A DNA stretch of 64,000 bases from Siphonodentalium dalli (Eukaryota > Mollusca > Scaphopoda > Gadilida > Siphonodentaliidae). The number at the start of each line of letters is the position of its first letter. Positions within the stretch are counted from its first letter, which is position 1. The DNA lies in NCBI GenBank assembly GCA_032622095.1, contig CP136063.1, forward strand, positions 151,149,379 to 151,213,378. Reading direction: 5' to 3'. Below are positions 47,425 to 57,379 of this stretch, one piece after another. The notes under the pieces were generated by a model that worked only from the letters and a program-made list of their open reading frames with translations, did not search any database and was not told the origin of the DNA. The position numbers and the translations under genes are program-made.

Positions 47425-47672
47425 ATTTTATGAACTTGAGAGTGTGTTTTCTTCAGTTGAGAGGGAACAGATTATGGACTCTATGGGGTGGGGGGATCTG
47501 GACCATATTTCAAGGTGGACACCCCACTGCTGAACGGAGACCCTCTAGGCTACGTCCCTCTTTAGGACTTTAAGTGAATTTGACAATTACTAACTCTTAT
47601 CGTCTTCCGAGTCCCAGTCTTCTCAGTCTTTACAGTCTGGTGAGCGTCTCCACAGTCATTGACTGTCTTGTT
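47425..47672 (+). repeat. Tail of an AGCTCACC-type element
   Basis: It is a direct paralogue of 50986-51260, with 'agtcttctcagtctttacagtct', the subterminal GGTGAGC, the 3' hairpin AGTCATTGACT and the end GTCTTGTT (47672). It is fused on its left to the inverted arm 46125-47424. Confidence 0.75.
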
Positions 47673-47857
47673 TATTGACAGCTGGAATTGCTTTTTTATG
47701 TAGCAATACAACTTGATTTTGAGTACTCGTATTCCCCCATAACTTAATTCCGTAGAGAATATGAGAAGGTACTTAAGTAAGGTATAGCATTCGAAGACAA
47801 TCAAAGGGTAGGTATTTGTTTTCTCGATTTATAGCATACAGAGAGTTAGACATTTTT
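47673..47857 (-). pseudogene. LINE reverse transcriptase piece 3 (post-thumb)
   Basis: On the minus strand the frame reads KMSNSLYAINRENKYLPFDC, then LRMLYLT, one stop, and HILYGIKLWGNTSTQNQVVL. This is the conserved region after the RT thumb in Jockey/CR1-type LINEs (…LYGiklWGN…lqKKAiR). It continues the RT pieces at 51261-51408 and 53430-53803. One element end abuts each side: the GTCTTGTT end at 47672 and the AGCTCACC head at 47858. Confidence 0.75.
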
Positions 47858-48555
47858 AGCTCACCTGAGACAAAGTCTCCGGTGGAGCTATAGTCATCAC
47901 TCCTCGTCTGTCGTCCGTCCGTCCATCCGTCAACAATTCTTTAAACTTCTTCTCCTCTGGAACCATCAGACCGAATGGGTTCATATTTGGTGTGGATGTT
48001 CCCTAGGTGACTCACATTTGTTCAAATGAGGTCAGTGGGTCAAATAGTTGCGAAGCCAGGGCCATAACTCTATCCCTCTATAGTAATTCTTAAAATTTCT
48101 TCTCAAGAACTATTGTGACTATTTAGCTTATATTTAATATGGAGGGTCCTTGGGTGACTCAGGTTCAGATTTGTTCAAATGGGGTCACTGGGCCAGGGAC
48201 ATAATTCTTAAACAAAAAATATTTTTATTTTTTTAGATTGAACACCTTGCTCAATTAAAAAAAAACAAACAAACAAAATACTTAAAAAAAAACAAAAACA
48301 ATAATTAGAATCTGTATTTTTTTATATATTTTGTTCAAATAATTTGTTTTTTAAATTTTAATTTAGATTTAATTCCTTGCTCATATTTAATTTTTTGATA
48401 TTTAAAAAAAAACAACTAATACCATTTTAACCGCCATCAGGTTGACCACACCAATTTTGATTTAAATCAGTCTAAAATCCAGAACATGCAAACAGTGATA
48501 GTTAGATTTAAATGAGATATGAGGAGGGTTCCTGAGAAGACAGAATGTTTACTTA

Positions 48556-50090
48556 GGCCTTACCAATTTAATTAGTTGGTTTACGAACATGGGACCCAAA
48601 AAAATGTAGATGGAGGAGGGGAAAAAAAAAAAAAAAAAACTCCCTTCGGGCTTGTTCTATCCGGTATGAATTTTCACACGACATCACCACTGGAATTTTG
48701 TAACTTAAAATGGACATGTTATTTACCCTGAACACTTTATTCAACTTAAACTTTCAAATATATTAATATTTAATATATTAAATATATATTAAATAATAAT
48801 ATAAAACAACTGACTGGATACCTTCCAATCTATCTATCTAGAATTACCTGTCAACTCCCCTTTCGGGTATTACAGACAGGGTCCAGGTCTCGACTGTGGT
48901 CGGTGCTTTGGTGGGCTACTCTAACCTACAGCCGGGTTCTTTAACGTGCACATATATAGTCACCCATGTACACGGGTCAGCCATTTATGTCGGCTCCCGA
49001 TCCGACAGCGTACCGCACTCACGACAACATACCTGGACATGATGTCGCCGTGAAGGGAAGTCACGTTTTGTATTCGGATATATATTGTGTGATCACGAAT
49101 GAGACTTTTCAGTCGTACAACGTGGTAATCTGACCAAGTTTGGATTTTTGTCAGAATACCCGACCGGGAATCGATCGCCGGACCTTTAGCACGAGAGACC
49201 AGTACGCTATCCACTAGGCCACTGACTTCCTTTATTGACCAATGTCAAGCAACATAAAAATATTAGTTTTAAAACAAAATATTTATAAAGATGGTCTATC
49301 TGCAAGTGGAAACTATGGGTATTTATAAAATAAACCACTAATGCACTATAGCTTGTTCAATATCAACAGGAACAATAAAAAATAAGATGACACCTGTACA
49401 CGTAAAATTAATTCTTTTCTTTGTTTTTCAATAGTTAGTTTTCTGTGTTTATTTTATTAATATATACACCTAAATAAAATGGTAATGAATGTCCTGTTGG
49501 TTGTAATAGAAGCAGAAACGTCGTTTAAAATAAGTAAAAAACGAACCCAATTTACAAAGGTTACAACCGGACATGAATGGGTGAAAACGAAAGTACAAAA
49601 TGACCGTCTTGCAATTTCCGTTCACAATGCGTACCTCTAATCCGTTACTAAGAACAGTTACTGTTCATCAATGAGGGCCAACAAGAGGCCTACAGCTGCA
49701 CACTTCTCAGACCAGCAACATTTAGAAAGATACTTCGTTTAAAATACGTAGAATTCCACTAGATACGGCTGGATATGCACGAAACCGAAAGTATAAAATG
49801 GACTCGTTTATGCAGTTTTTCCCGCAATCGAAATGGACACATCCGTTCGCATGGTTTGTGACTTAGTAGTTATTTAAGTGGCATTATTAAATCTATTGTT
49901 TATACTTTTACGACAGCTACCGAGGGTGTGAACATTAATTAGTCCGGAATCGGAACCGGAATGAAACTTAGACATAAAACGGGTAAAGTACAAACGTGTT
50001 TCCATTGAAAATAAAAAAATAAAAAATTTCCCATTTTGGGAAAAAAGTTGTCGGCGGGTTCGTAAACCAACTAATAAAATTGGTAACGCC
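48556..50090. mobile_element. TIR element with TTA target duplication and known empty site
   Basis: The ends GGCCTTACCAATTTAATTAG and (reverse) GGCGTTACCAATTTTATTAG extend as inverted repeats of about 33 bp. TTA flanks both sides (48553-48555 and 50091-50093). The opposite palindrome arm (around 47036-47052) holds the uninterrupted sequence, equivalent to GTTTACTTAACACC. No transposase is present. Internal sequence includes an A-tract (48622-48640) and a tRNA-like SINE. PIF/Harbinger mobilisation is inferred from the 3-bp TTA duplication and GGCC-like ends. Confidence 0.88.
48870..49232 (-). mobile_element. tRNA-like SINE
   Basis: On the minus strand the 5' end reads 'gtcagtggcctagtggatagc', an A-box-like block. 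A degenerate B-box-like 'gcgatcgattccc' lies about 45 bp on. The body contains 'cacgttaaagaacccggct', a phrase common in marine-invertebrate SINEs (from memory). The 3' end is not sharp. It is nested within the TIR element. Confidence 0.6.
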
Positions 50091-51260
50091 TTAACACCAT
50101 ATAAAAGTCACATTGTGCTGGCTAAGGTGATTAATGAGATGGCAGTATTAACAAAATCTGCTTGGATTGACAGCTTTGTTGATTGATGTCCTAGAGCTAT
50201 CTGCCTGGTAGAGAGTTGTATATAAATGACCTGTGGCTTATGATAACAAACTAATTCCAAAGCCTTAGTGTGAATCTGACAGTTAGGCCATTATTTATAA
50301 ACCCTTTCATGAAGGGAGCTCCCCTGCTGCAGCATTAAATATCATGTAACAGTGCATTCTCTTATATATGCGAGCCTCCCATAGGGAGCCAGGGACATAA
50401 CTTGTCCATCCATTGTAATTCTTAAAACGTCTTCATATCAAGAACCATCAGGCCAATTCAGCTTTTTATTGGTATGGGTTACTCGGATTCAGATTTGATT
50501 CAGAATTGGATCACTGGGTCAAATATGGGCAGAGCCATGGACATAATTCTTATTATAACATAACATTATTCTTAAAACATCGTCTCAAGAACCATTTGGC
50601 ATATTTAGCATATATTTGGTATGGAGAGTCCTTGGGTAACTGGTATTCATATTTGTTCAAATGGGGTCACCATGGCAAATAGGGGTGTGACCCTATAGTA
50701 ATTCTTAAAATGGCTCCTCCTTGAGACCCATCAGGCCTATTTAGCTTATATATATATATATATGTAGCATGGAGGGTCTTTGTTTTATTTGGGACTGGAT
50801 TACAGATTTGTTAAAATGGGTTCAACCAGTCACATTTGGTCTATATGACCTATGGAGAGTTGGGATCAAAATTTGTTTGATTGTGGGCCACGATTAAAAG
50901 GGGGGGGGGCATGTCAGGTTGGAACTTTGTTAGGAAATCTTGAGGTATCAGTTGTAAAATTCCAACATGTGCAAAGGAATTTTACGAACTTGGGAGTGTG
51001 TTTGCTTCATTGGGAGTGTGTTTGCTTCAGTTAGGAGGGAGCAGACTGTGGGGTACGTGGGGGTGATCAGGTCCATGCAGTTGAAAATTTCAAAGTTGAC
51101 AACCCAATGCTCAATGGAGACCCAATAGCTACGTCCCTCTTTTAGGACTACTTGTTTTTAAGTGATTTTGACAAGTACTATTTCTTATGGTCTTCCTAGT
51201 CCCAGTCTTCTCAGTCTTTACAGTCTGGTGAGCATCTCCACAGTCATTGACTGTCTTGTT

Positions 51261-51408
51261 ACTTTCATGTGGTAATCAAATGTCAAATGTTCTTCTATGT
51301 ATATACCCAATATTTGAAAGATTTATCTTGACAGTTTGATCCTATTCTTTCAACATGTTGTTCATTTATGTTCAACATATGATTTGCAACTAAATAAGGG
51401 CCATTTTT
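51261..51408 (-). pseudogene. LINE reverse transcriptase piece 2 (thumb)
   Basis: The minus-strand frames give NINEQHVERIGS and SFKY, then after a one-base loss YIEEHLTFDYHMK. This is the thumb motif 'sfKYLGiyide.Ltwd.Hi'. The piece runs from the T-run before the AGCTCAAC head (51409) to the GTCTTGTT end of the AGCTCACC element (51260). It therefore lies between two inserted elements. Confidence 0.75.
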
Positions 51409-53429
51409 AGCTCAACTTTACTTGTAATGCTTCAACTATTGCCATGGCTTGGTATCCGTGTGTGTGTGAGTGTGTGTGTGTGTGGGTGGAGACATCTGTC
51501 AACAATTCCATTAGCACAGGCTCCAGGTCGTACCTTTGGTCGGATTAACATGAAATTTGTCATGGCTTTTTATATTGACATGGAGATGGAACGTGTCATT
51601 CAGCAAAAAAACATGGCTGTCAGCAGCCATCTTGGATTTCAAAATTCAAACCATTAGCACGGGCTACAGGCCGTACTGTTTGTCTGATCATCATGAAATT
51701 TGTCATGGATGTTAACAATGGCATGTAGATGGGAACGAGTCATTTTGGGGTCATTCGGCAAAAAAACATGGCCACCAGCAGCCATCTTGGATTTAACTTT
51801 TTTTGCATGACTAAATCCTTTGGCACAGACTACAGGCCTTACCTGTGGTCGCATCATTATGAAATTTGTCATGGCTGTTGACATTCACATGTAGATGGGA
51901 ACGAGTCATTTTGGGGTCAATCGGCCATAAAATATGGCCACTGGCAGCCATCTTGGATTTTACTCTTTGTATTATTAAATCTTTGGCACAGGCTACAGGT
52001 CGTATCTTTGGTTAGATCATTATGAAATTTGTTATGACTGTTGACATTGACATGTAGATAGGAACAAGTCATTTTGGGGTCATTTGGCAAAACAACATGG
52101 CTGCCAGCAGCCATCTTGGAATTCAAAATTCAATCCTTTAGCACAGGTCATACTGTCCGTCTGATCATCATGAAATTTGTCATGGATGTTAATACATGTA
52201 TTGACATGTAGATGGGATTGAGTCATTTTGAGGTCATTCAGCCATAAAACATGGCCACTGGCAGCCATCTTGGATTTTACTTTACTCTTTGCATGACTAC
52301 ATCCTTTGGCACAGGCTGCAAGTCATACCTTTGGTCATATTATGAAATTTGTGATGGCTGTTGACATTGACATGTAGATGGGAACGAATCATTTTGGTGT
52401 CATTTTGCACAAAAACATGACTGCCAGTGGCCATCTTTGATTTCGAAATTCGATCCATTAGCACAGCTACAGGTCCGAGTGTTCATCTGATCATCATGAA
52501 ATTTTACGTGGATATTAATATTGACATGTAGATGGGAACGAGTCATTTTGGGGTCATTCGGCCATAAAACATGACCGCTGGAAGCCATCTTGCATTTTAC
52601 TCTTTGCATGACTATATCCTTTGGCACGGGCTTCAAGTCGTATCTTTGCTCGGATCATTATGAAATTTATCATGGCTGTTGACATTGACTTGTAGATGGG
52701 AACGAGTCATTTTGGGGTCTTTCGGCTAAAAAAAAAAGGCCGCCTGCAGCCATCTTGGATTTCATAATTCAATCCATTTGCACAGGCTACAGGTCGTACT
52801 GTTTGTCTGATCATCATGAAATATATCATGGATGTTGACATGTAGATGGGAACGAGTCATTTTGGGGTCATTCGGCCATAAAAACATGGCTGCTGGCAGC
52901 CAACTTGGATTTTACTCTTTGTATGACTAAATCGTTTGACACAGGTGACAGGTCTTAACTTTGGTCGGATCATTATGAAATTTGTCATTGCTGTTGACAT
53001 TGATATGTAGATGGGAACGAGTCATTTTGGGGTCCTTCGGCTAAAAGATATGGCCGCCAGCAGCCATCTTGGATTTCAAAATTCAATCCATTAGAACGGG
53101 CTACAGGTCGTACTGTTCGTCTGATAATCATAAAATTTGCATGACTAAATCCTTTGGCACACTCCACTTCCCTCATCCAATCATCACCAAACTTCATGTT
53201 GATCTTGATATTGATCTAATAAATGGGAGCTATAAAATGTTTTTGATATTCATTGGAAAACATAGCCGCCTGTGGTCATCTTGGATTTTAATTTATATAT
53301 ATCTCTTCTTGTTGATAATCTACTATTTCTTAGACATTTCAACTTTCCGCATTCCTAATCACTCCATTGACTAACACTTGAAATTATTCCCTTTCCAAGT
53401 TGAGCTACAGTGTCACTGACACTTTCATT
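51409..53429 (+). mobile_element. Hairpin-headed satellite element, about 12 units, inserted in the LINE
   Basis: The head AGCTCAACTTTACTTGTAAT (slightly decayed) follows CCATTTTT. A GT-rich run and about 12 mixed units follow. The tail is CCAAGTTGAGCT, AGTGTCACTGACACT, TTCATT (53429). LINE reverse transcriptase sequence abuts both ends on the minus strand (thumb piece below 51409, palm piece above 53429), so the true boundaries are set by an outside coding frame. Confidence 0.85.
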
Positions 53430-53803
53430 TGATTGTATCACCATATATTTAGTTTTATTTGTGTTCAGTGATAGTTTATTTGCTCTACGCCAAACACTCA
53501 ATTTCTCAAGCCCCTTGTTGAAGTAGTCATACAAGTAATTCAGATTGTGATGCGAAAAGTACAGAGTTGTGTCATCAGCAAAGGATAAAAGTGATAGAGC
53601 AGTAGTTTTGTGCATATCATTAACATAGACTAAGTCTAAGAAAAGAATAGGCCCAGCAACAGATCCCTGGGGGACTCCTCATGTAATTGGGAGTTTGGAA
53701 GAAACCATACCCTTTGGATCCACAAATTGAGATCTGTATAAAGTCAAGTATTTTCTAAATCACTCATTGGCTATGCCTCTTACTCCATAGGATTCAAGTT
53801 TGT
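53430..53803 (-). pseudogene. LINE reverse transcriptase piece 1 (palm)
   Basis: On the minus strand from 53803 the single frame gives KLESYGVRGIANE, a stop in place of a usual Trp, FRKYLTLYRSQFV, and (after another stop at 53679-53681) GVPQGSVAGPILF, VYVNDMHK, LSFADDTTLYFSH (catalytic FADD), and LSLNTNKTKYMVIQ. These are RT blocks 4-6 of a Jockey/CR1-type LINE. The piece is cut at 53429 by the satellite element and at 53803 by the tRNA-like repeat cluster. Two nonsense codons and a downstream frameshift show that it is long dead. Confidence 0.85.
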
Positions 53804-55147
53804 ACTAAATGACTAAACCATAGGAGATATGGCACAGTAGCATGTTATATTTACGTCTCCGAAACATGCCGAGCGTTGCTCTTTAACATGTCTGGGACAT
53901 CTATAAAACACACAAGGCGCCTATTTTTAGAAGCAAATTTAATTTTTTGAGAAGTGCAAATTTTGTTCGGGATTGGATGGGAATCGAACCCCGGCCCGTG
54001 ATGGCGAGCGCGCCTTGCGACTCAAAGTCTGACATCAATACCACACGGCCACCGAAGCGACCTAAAAAAGGAAGTTTAAATGGCTGCTGTATTCCAACGT
54101 CGCCAACACGGGCCAGGGTTTCAATCCCACCCAATCCCCAAAAAATTTGCACTGTCTCAAAAATTATATTTGCTCCTAAGAGTAGGCGCCTTGTGTGTTG
54201 TATAGTCCCTAACATGTTAAAGAGCAACGCTCGGCATGTTTCCGAGACGTAAATATAGCATGCTACTGTGCCATCGCTCCTGTGGTTACATATACAATAG
54301 AGACCTAAAATGTGCATATAGTGTCCTAAGTGCGACGTCGGAATACAGCTGCCATTTGAGCTTCCTTTTTTGGGTTCCGCTCGCCGTCACGGGCCGGGGT
54401 TCGTATCCCACCCAATCTCAAAAACTTTGCACTGTCTCAAAAATTTAATTTGCTTCTAAAAATAGGCGCCTTGTCTCAAATAGGCACCCTGTCTCAAAAA
54501 TTTAATTTGCTTATAAAAATAGGTGCCTTGTGTGTTGTTCAGTCTCAGACATGTTACAGAGCAACGCTCGGCATGTTTCGGAGACGTAAATATAACATGC
54601 TACTGTGCCATATCTCCTATGGTTACATACAATAGAGACCTAAAATGTGCATATAGTGTAAGTGCGACGTCGGAATACAGTGGCAATTTGGGCTTCCTTT
54701 TTTGGTGTTGCTTCGGTGGTCGTGTGGTATTGACATCGGACTTTGAGTCGCAAGGTGCGCTCGCTGTCACGGGCCGGGGTTCGATTCCCACCCAATCTGA
54801 AAAAATTTGCACTTTCTCAAAAAATTTATTTGCTTTTAAAAATAGGCGCCTTGTGTGTTGTATAGTCCCAGACATTTTAAAGAGCAACGCTCGGCATATT
54901 TCGGAGACGTAAATATAACATGCTACTGTGCCATATCTCCTGTGGTTACATACAATAGAGACCTAAAATGTGCATATAGTGTCCTAAGTGCGATGTCGGA
55001 ATACAGCTGCCATTTGAGCTTCCTTTTTTGTGGTCGCTTCGGTGGACTTTGAGTCGCAAGGCGCGCTCGCCATCACGGGCCGGGGTTCGAATCCCACCCA
55101 ATCCCAAAAAAATTTGCACTGTCTCAAAAATTAAATTTGCTTCTAAA
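53804..55147. repeat. Cluster of five tRNA-headed repeat units
   Basis: Units carry a tRNA-like part with an A-box-like 'cggtggtcgtgtgg' and a B-box 'ggttcga(t/a)tcccacccaatc'. A body follows: 'tttgcactgtctcaaaaatt', 'aggcgccttgtgtgttgta', 'gagcaacgctcggcat', 'atagagacctaaaatgtgcatatagtgtcctaagtgcg'. B-boxes lie at about 54119, 54397, 54778 and 55085 on plus. The first unit (53820-54065) is inverted. Unit lengths vary from 280 to 380 bp. It is a tandemly amplified SINE-like sequence, not a functional tRNA gene. Confidence 0.78.
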
Positions 55148-55330
55148 TGACTTTAGCACACCCTACAGGTCACATCTCTCATCGGATCATCACCAAACTT
55201 CATATGGAACTTCGGAGTGTCCTCTAGATGGGAGCTTAGCTCAGCTTACCATTTTTTCCCCTAATTCTGGTAAAAACATGGCTGCCAGTTGCCATCTTGT
55301 ATTTTACTCTTTGTATGACTAATTCGGTTG
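55148..55330 (+). repeat. Single third-type satellite unit
   Basis: 'cacaccctacaggtcacatctctcatcggatcatcaccaaacttcatatgg...ctagatgggagc' is an old unit abutting the last tRNA-headed repeat. Confidence 0.65.
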
Positions 55331-56037
55331 AGTATTTAGTATTACATAGACTTATAATCAGCCCTCGACCAACGGAAGTTAACTAATGAGGTTATGTGAC
55401 TGACCTTTATTTACTGTAAAGATCTCTAAGTCATTACCTATTCCATCAAAATGGTCTGTCATGACAACAATAAGTCTGTGCATTGTATTCGTGGCGCACA
55501 CCTTGTTTGACCAATTATGCACTCCCAATCATTCTAACAAATGATTTGTCCGCCGAAGTGAGCATTACTAATATGGGCTGATAGCCTGATATACCATGTT
55601 TTCTCCCGACAAGCGAATGCATGCAGGGATGTAGTGACAAAACAGGGGCGACAAATCAAACGAAAGATATACATGTTAATAATTAAGTCAGAACAGTTTG
55701 TAATACTGAGTATGCCATACAAAAACTTCAGATCAGGGTGGGGGTTTTCTAACGAGTTGCATGGAAATTTGCTTTATCATCAAAATCCTGTCCTGAACAG
55801 TGGCACATTTAGTAGCTCCTCCTTCACCAACACGGTGAACAAATGTAATCAACGACAGACTGTTTTACAAAACAGGCAACAACTGACATATATTTAATGT
55901 AAATAATGGCCGGTAACCCGACACCATTGGATAACTTGCATTTGTCAAAAGTGCTGCTTGTGATATTATAAATCCAACTTCGAATAAATAAATAAATAAA
56001 TGTGATCTTTAAATAAATAAATAAATGTGCTCTTTAA
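55331..56037. other. No gene recognised; AAAT microsatellite
   Basis: (AAAT)n lies at about 55984-56026 in two blocks. An 87-codon plus ORF (55634-55897) has no recognisable domain. Confidence 0.45.
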
Positions 56038-56652
56038 TTATACCCCCACTTTCGAAGAAAATGGGGGGTATACTGGATTGACTGCGTCTGTCCATCCGTC
56101 CGTCTGTCACGCTTTCTCCCTCCGTTTGTCGTTCGTTCTGTCCGTCCGCCTGTCTGTCCAACCTCATAACTCGAACAACTATGAACCGATTTCAATAATT
56201 TTGTGTATGCAATCTCCTTAGGACTGCCTCTCCGCATGATGCTAATTTTTTAAGTTACGCCTCATTTTCGACTTATTTTGACTTAGAAAATTCTGTCAGA
56301 CTTAATAACTTTAACAAATATGAACCGATTTCAATAATTTTTGGTATACATGTTTCTCACAATACCCTCTCTATATGATGCGGCTAGGGATTGGCTCAGA
56401 CTGTTTTTTGTAATATTACACTTCATTTTCGACTTATTTTGACTTAGAAAATTCTGTTCGACTTAATAACTTTAACAAATATGAACCAATTTGAATAATT
56501 TTTTCTGTACAAGCATCTTGTGACACCATATCAATATTATTAGTCCGAATTTTTCTTTAAAGTTAAAAATCTTTTTTGTTGGGTTTATGGATAATGCGGG
56601 TTGAATTTGCCACGGTGGGGTATGCTAGCACCCAAGTGCACACCTCTTGTTA
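56038..56652 (+). repeat. TACCCCC-headed repeat element
   Basis: The head 'tacccccactttcgaagaaaatggggggta' forms a hairpin. It is followed by GTCC/GTCT runs and three units of about 135 bp ('tgaaccgatttcaataattttt', 'cattttcgacttattttgacttagaaaattctgt'). The end is 'gtgcacacctcttgtt'. It has the same plan as the AGCTCAAC and AGCTCACC families, including a ...CTTGTT end. Confidence 0.65.
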
Positions 56653-56844
56653 ATCCAAGTTTAACACAAAAGTCAATTGAAATGTCATGATTCGGCACAA
56701 ATGTATACAAATATCATCCAGCTGAATCGATCACTGAAGCTAGAGACTATGGAGTAGTGATTGGTATTCACCGGACGAGGTTTGTAAGATTGACCACATA
56801 TTTAATCGATATGAGAAACTTATCACTGATTGTAAATTTCTCGG

Positions 56845-56950
56845 ACTGATAGGGTGTTATAAACATGATATCCGATTTATAAGCGGAATAAACAGCACGT
56901 AATCTTTATTTCGCTTATAAATCGGACGTTATGCTTATACATGTGTAACA
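56845..56950. repeat. Hairpin, arms about 25 bp
   Basis: TCCGATTTATAAGCG...TATT pairs with AATA...CGCTTATAAATCGGA around a loop of about 15 bp. Confidence 0.7.
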
Positions 56951-56959
56951 TATATATAT

Positions 56960-57055
56960 CAACTTTCTGCATTCCCATCGCTCCATAAACTGTAGCATTT
57001 GACAATAGCCCCTATTCCAGTTGAGCTTCTGTGTCATTAACTTTCATTGAATGTG
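56960..57055 (+). repeat. Decayed satellite-element tail
   Basis: 'tcaactttctgcattcccatcgctccat...cagttgagcttctgtgtcattaactttcatt' is a worn 3' end of the hairpin-headed family. Confidence 0.55.
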
Positions 57056-57131
57056 CCAATATATAATTAAAAATTGTTTGTCTGTCTCCAGCATAAATTA
57101 CTTTTCACTATTTATATTCATTATATTTCAG

Positions 57132-57214
57132 CAAGATGTACCGCACAATTGGACTGTTTTGGTTTGGGTCCTTGTTTCACAGCATGATAATCCTCGTTTT
57201 TGGAAGTGTTGTTG
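57132..57214 (+). CDS. TM6SF: TM6SF-family gene, exon 3
   Basis: The exon follows acceptor ATATTTCAG and ends before GTAAGA (57215). Its first base completes the split Asn codon of exon 2, and it ends in phase 1. It encodes KMYRTIGLFWFGSLFHSMII and LVFGSVV, matching the YRTIGLYWVGS...G..VG segment of TM6SF proteins, which forms TM5 at the heart of the first EXPERA domain. The next exon should continue with the second EXPERA-domain half. I could not find it up to 64000, so intron 3 exceeds 6.7 kb or the gene continues beyond the window. Confidence 0.9.
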
Positions 57215-57379
57215 GTAAGATATTGTTTTTTATTCCATTTCCATCAAATTTTGGCCTATCATCCATTTAAGAAGGTGCCCTATTTGTGAATTTTCAAAAA
57301 ATCTTTATTTCGAACTATCAATTTGAAGGATAAAAATCAATTATCCTTCATAACCAATGTATGCTATATTATTATAAAA

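Larger units (their letters stand above)
46125..51013. repeat. Inverted duplication of about 4.9 kb (imperfect palindrome)
   Basis: 46125-47044 is the reverse complement of 50091-51013, and 47045-47424 of about 48058-48555. The centre (47425-48057) holds a direct-repeat tail, an LINE fragment and the head of the 47858 element. A TIR element of 1535 bp (48556-50090) separates the two parts of the right arm. Arms are nearly identical over long runs (for example around 46741-47044 and 50094-50400), so the rearrangement is recent. Confidence 0.88.
47858..51260 (+). mobile_element. AGCTCACC-type hairpin-headed element inserted in a LINE
   Basis: The head AGCTCACCTGAGACAAAGTC pairs with GACTTTG-like and GGTGGAGCT sequence just after it. 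A GTCCGTCCGTCC run follows, and then diverged units of about 170 bp ('caaatggggtcac', 'attcttaaaa', 'ttagcttatat'). The end has the subterminal GGTGAGC, the 3' hairpin AGTCATTGACT (51242-51252) and the final GTCTTGTT (51260). LINE reverse transcriptase frame lies directly on both sides, which fixes the ends. The element itself contains the 48556-50090 insertion. Confidence 0.78.

Noticed and set aside
54715-55105. Functional tRNA genes
   Set aside because: A- and B-box-like blocks are present, but the parts do not fold into a standard cloverleaf by eye and continue into a long shared repeat body.
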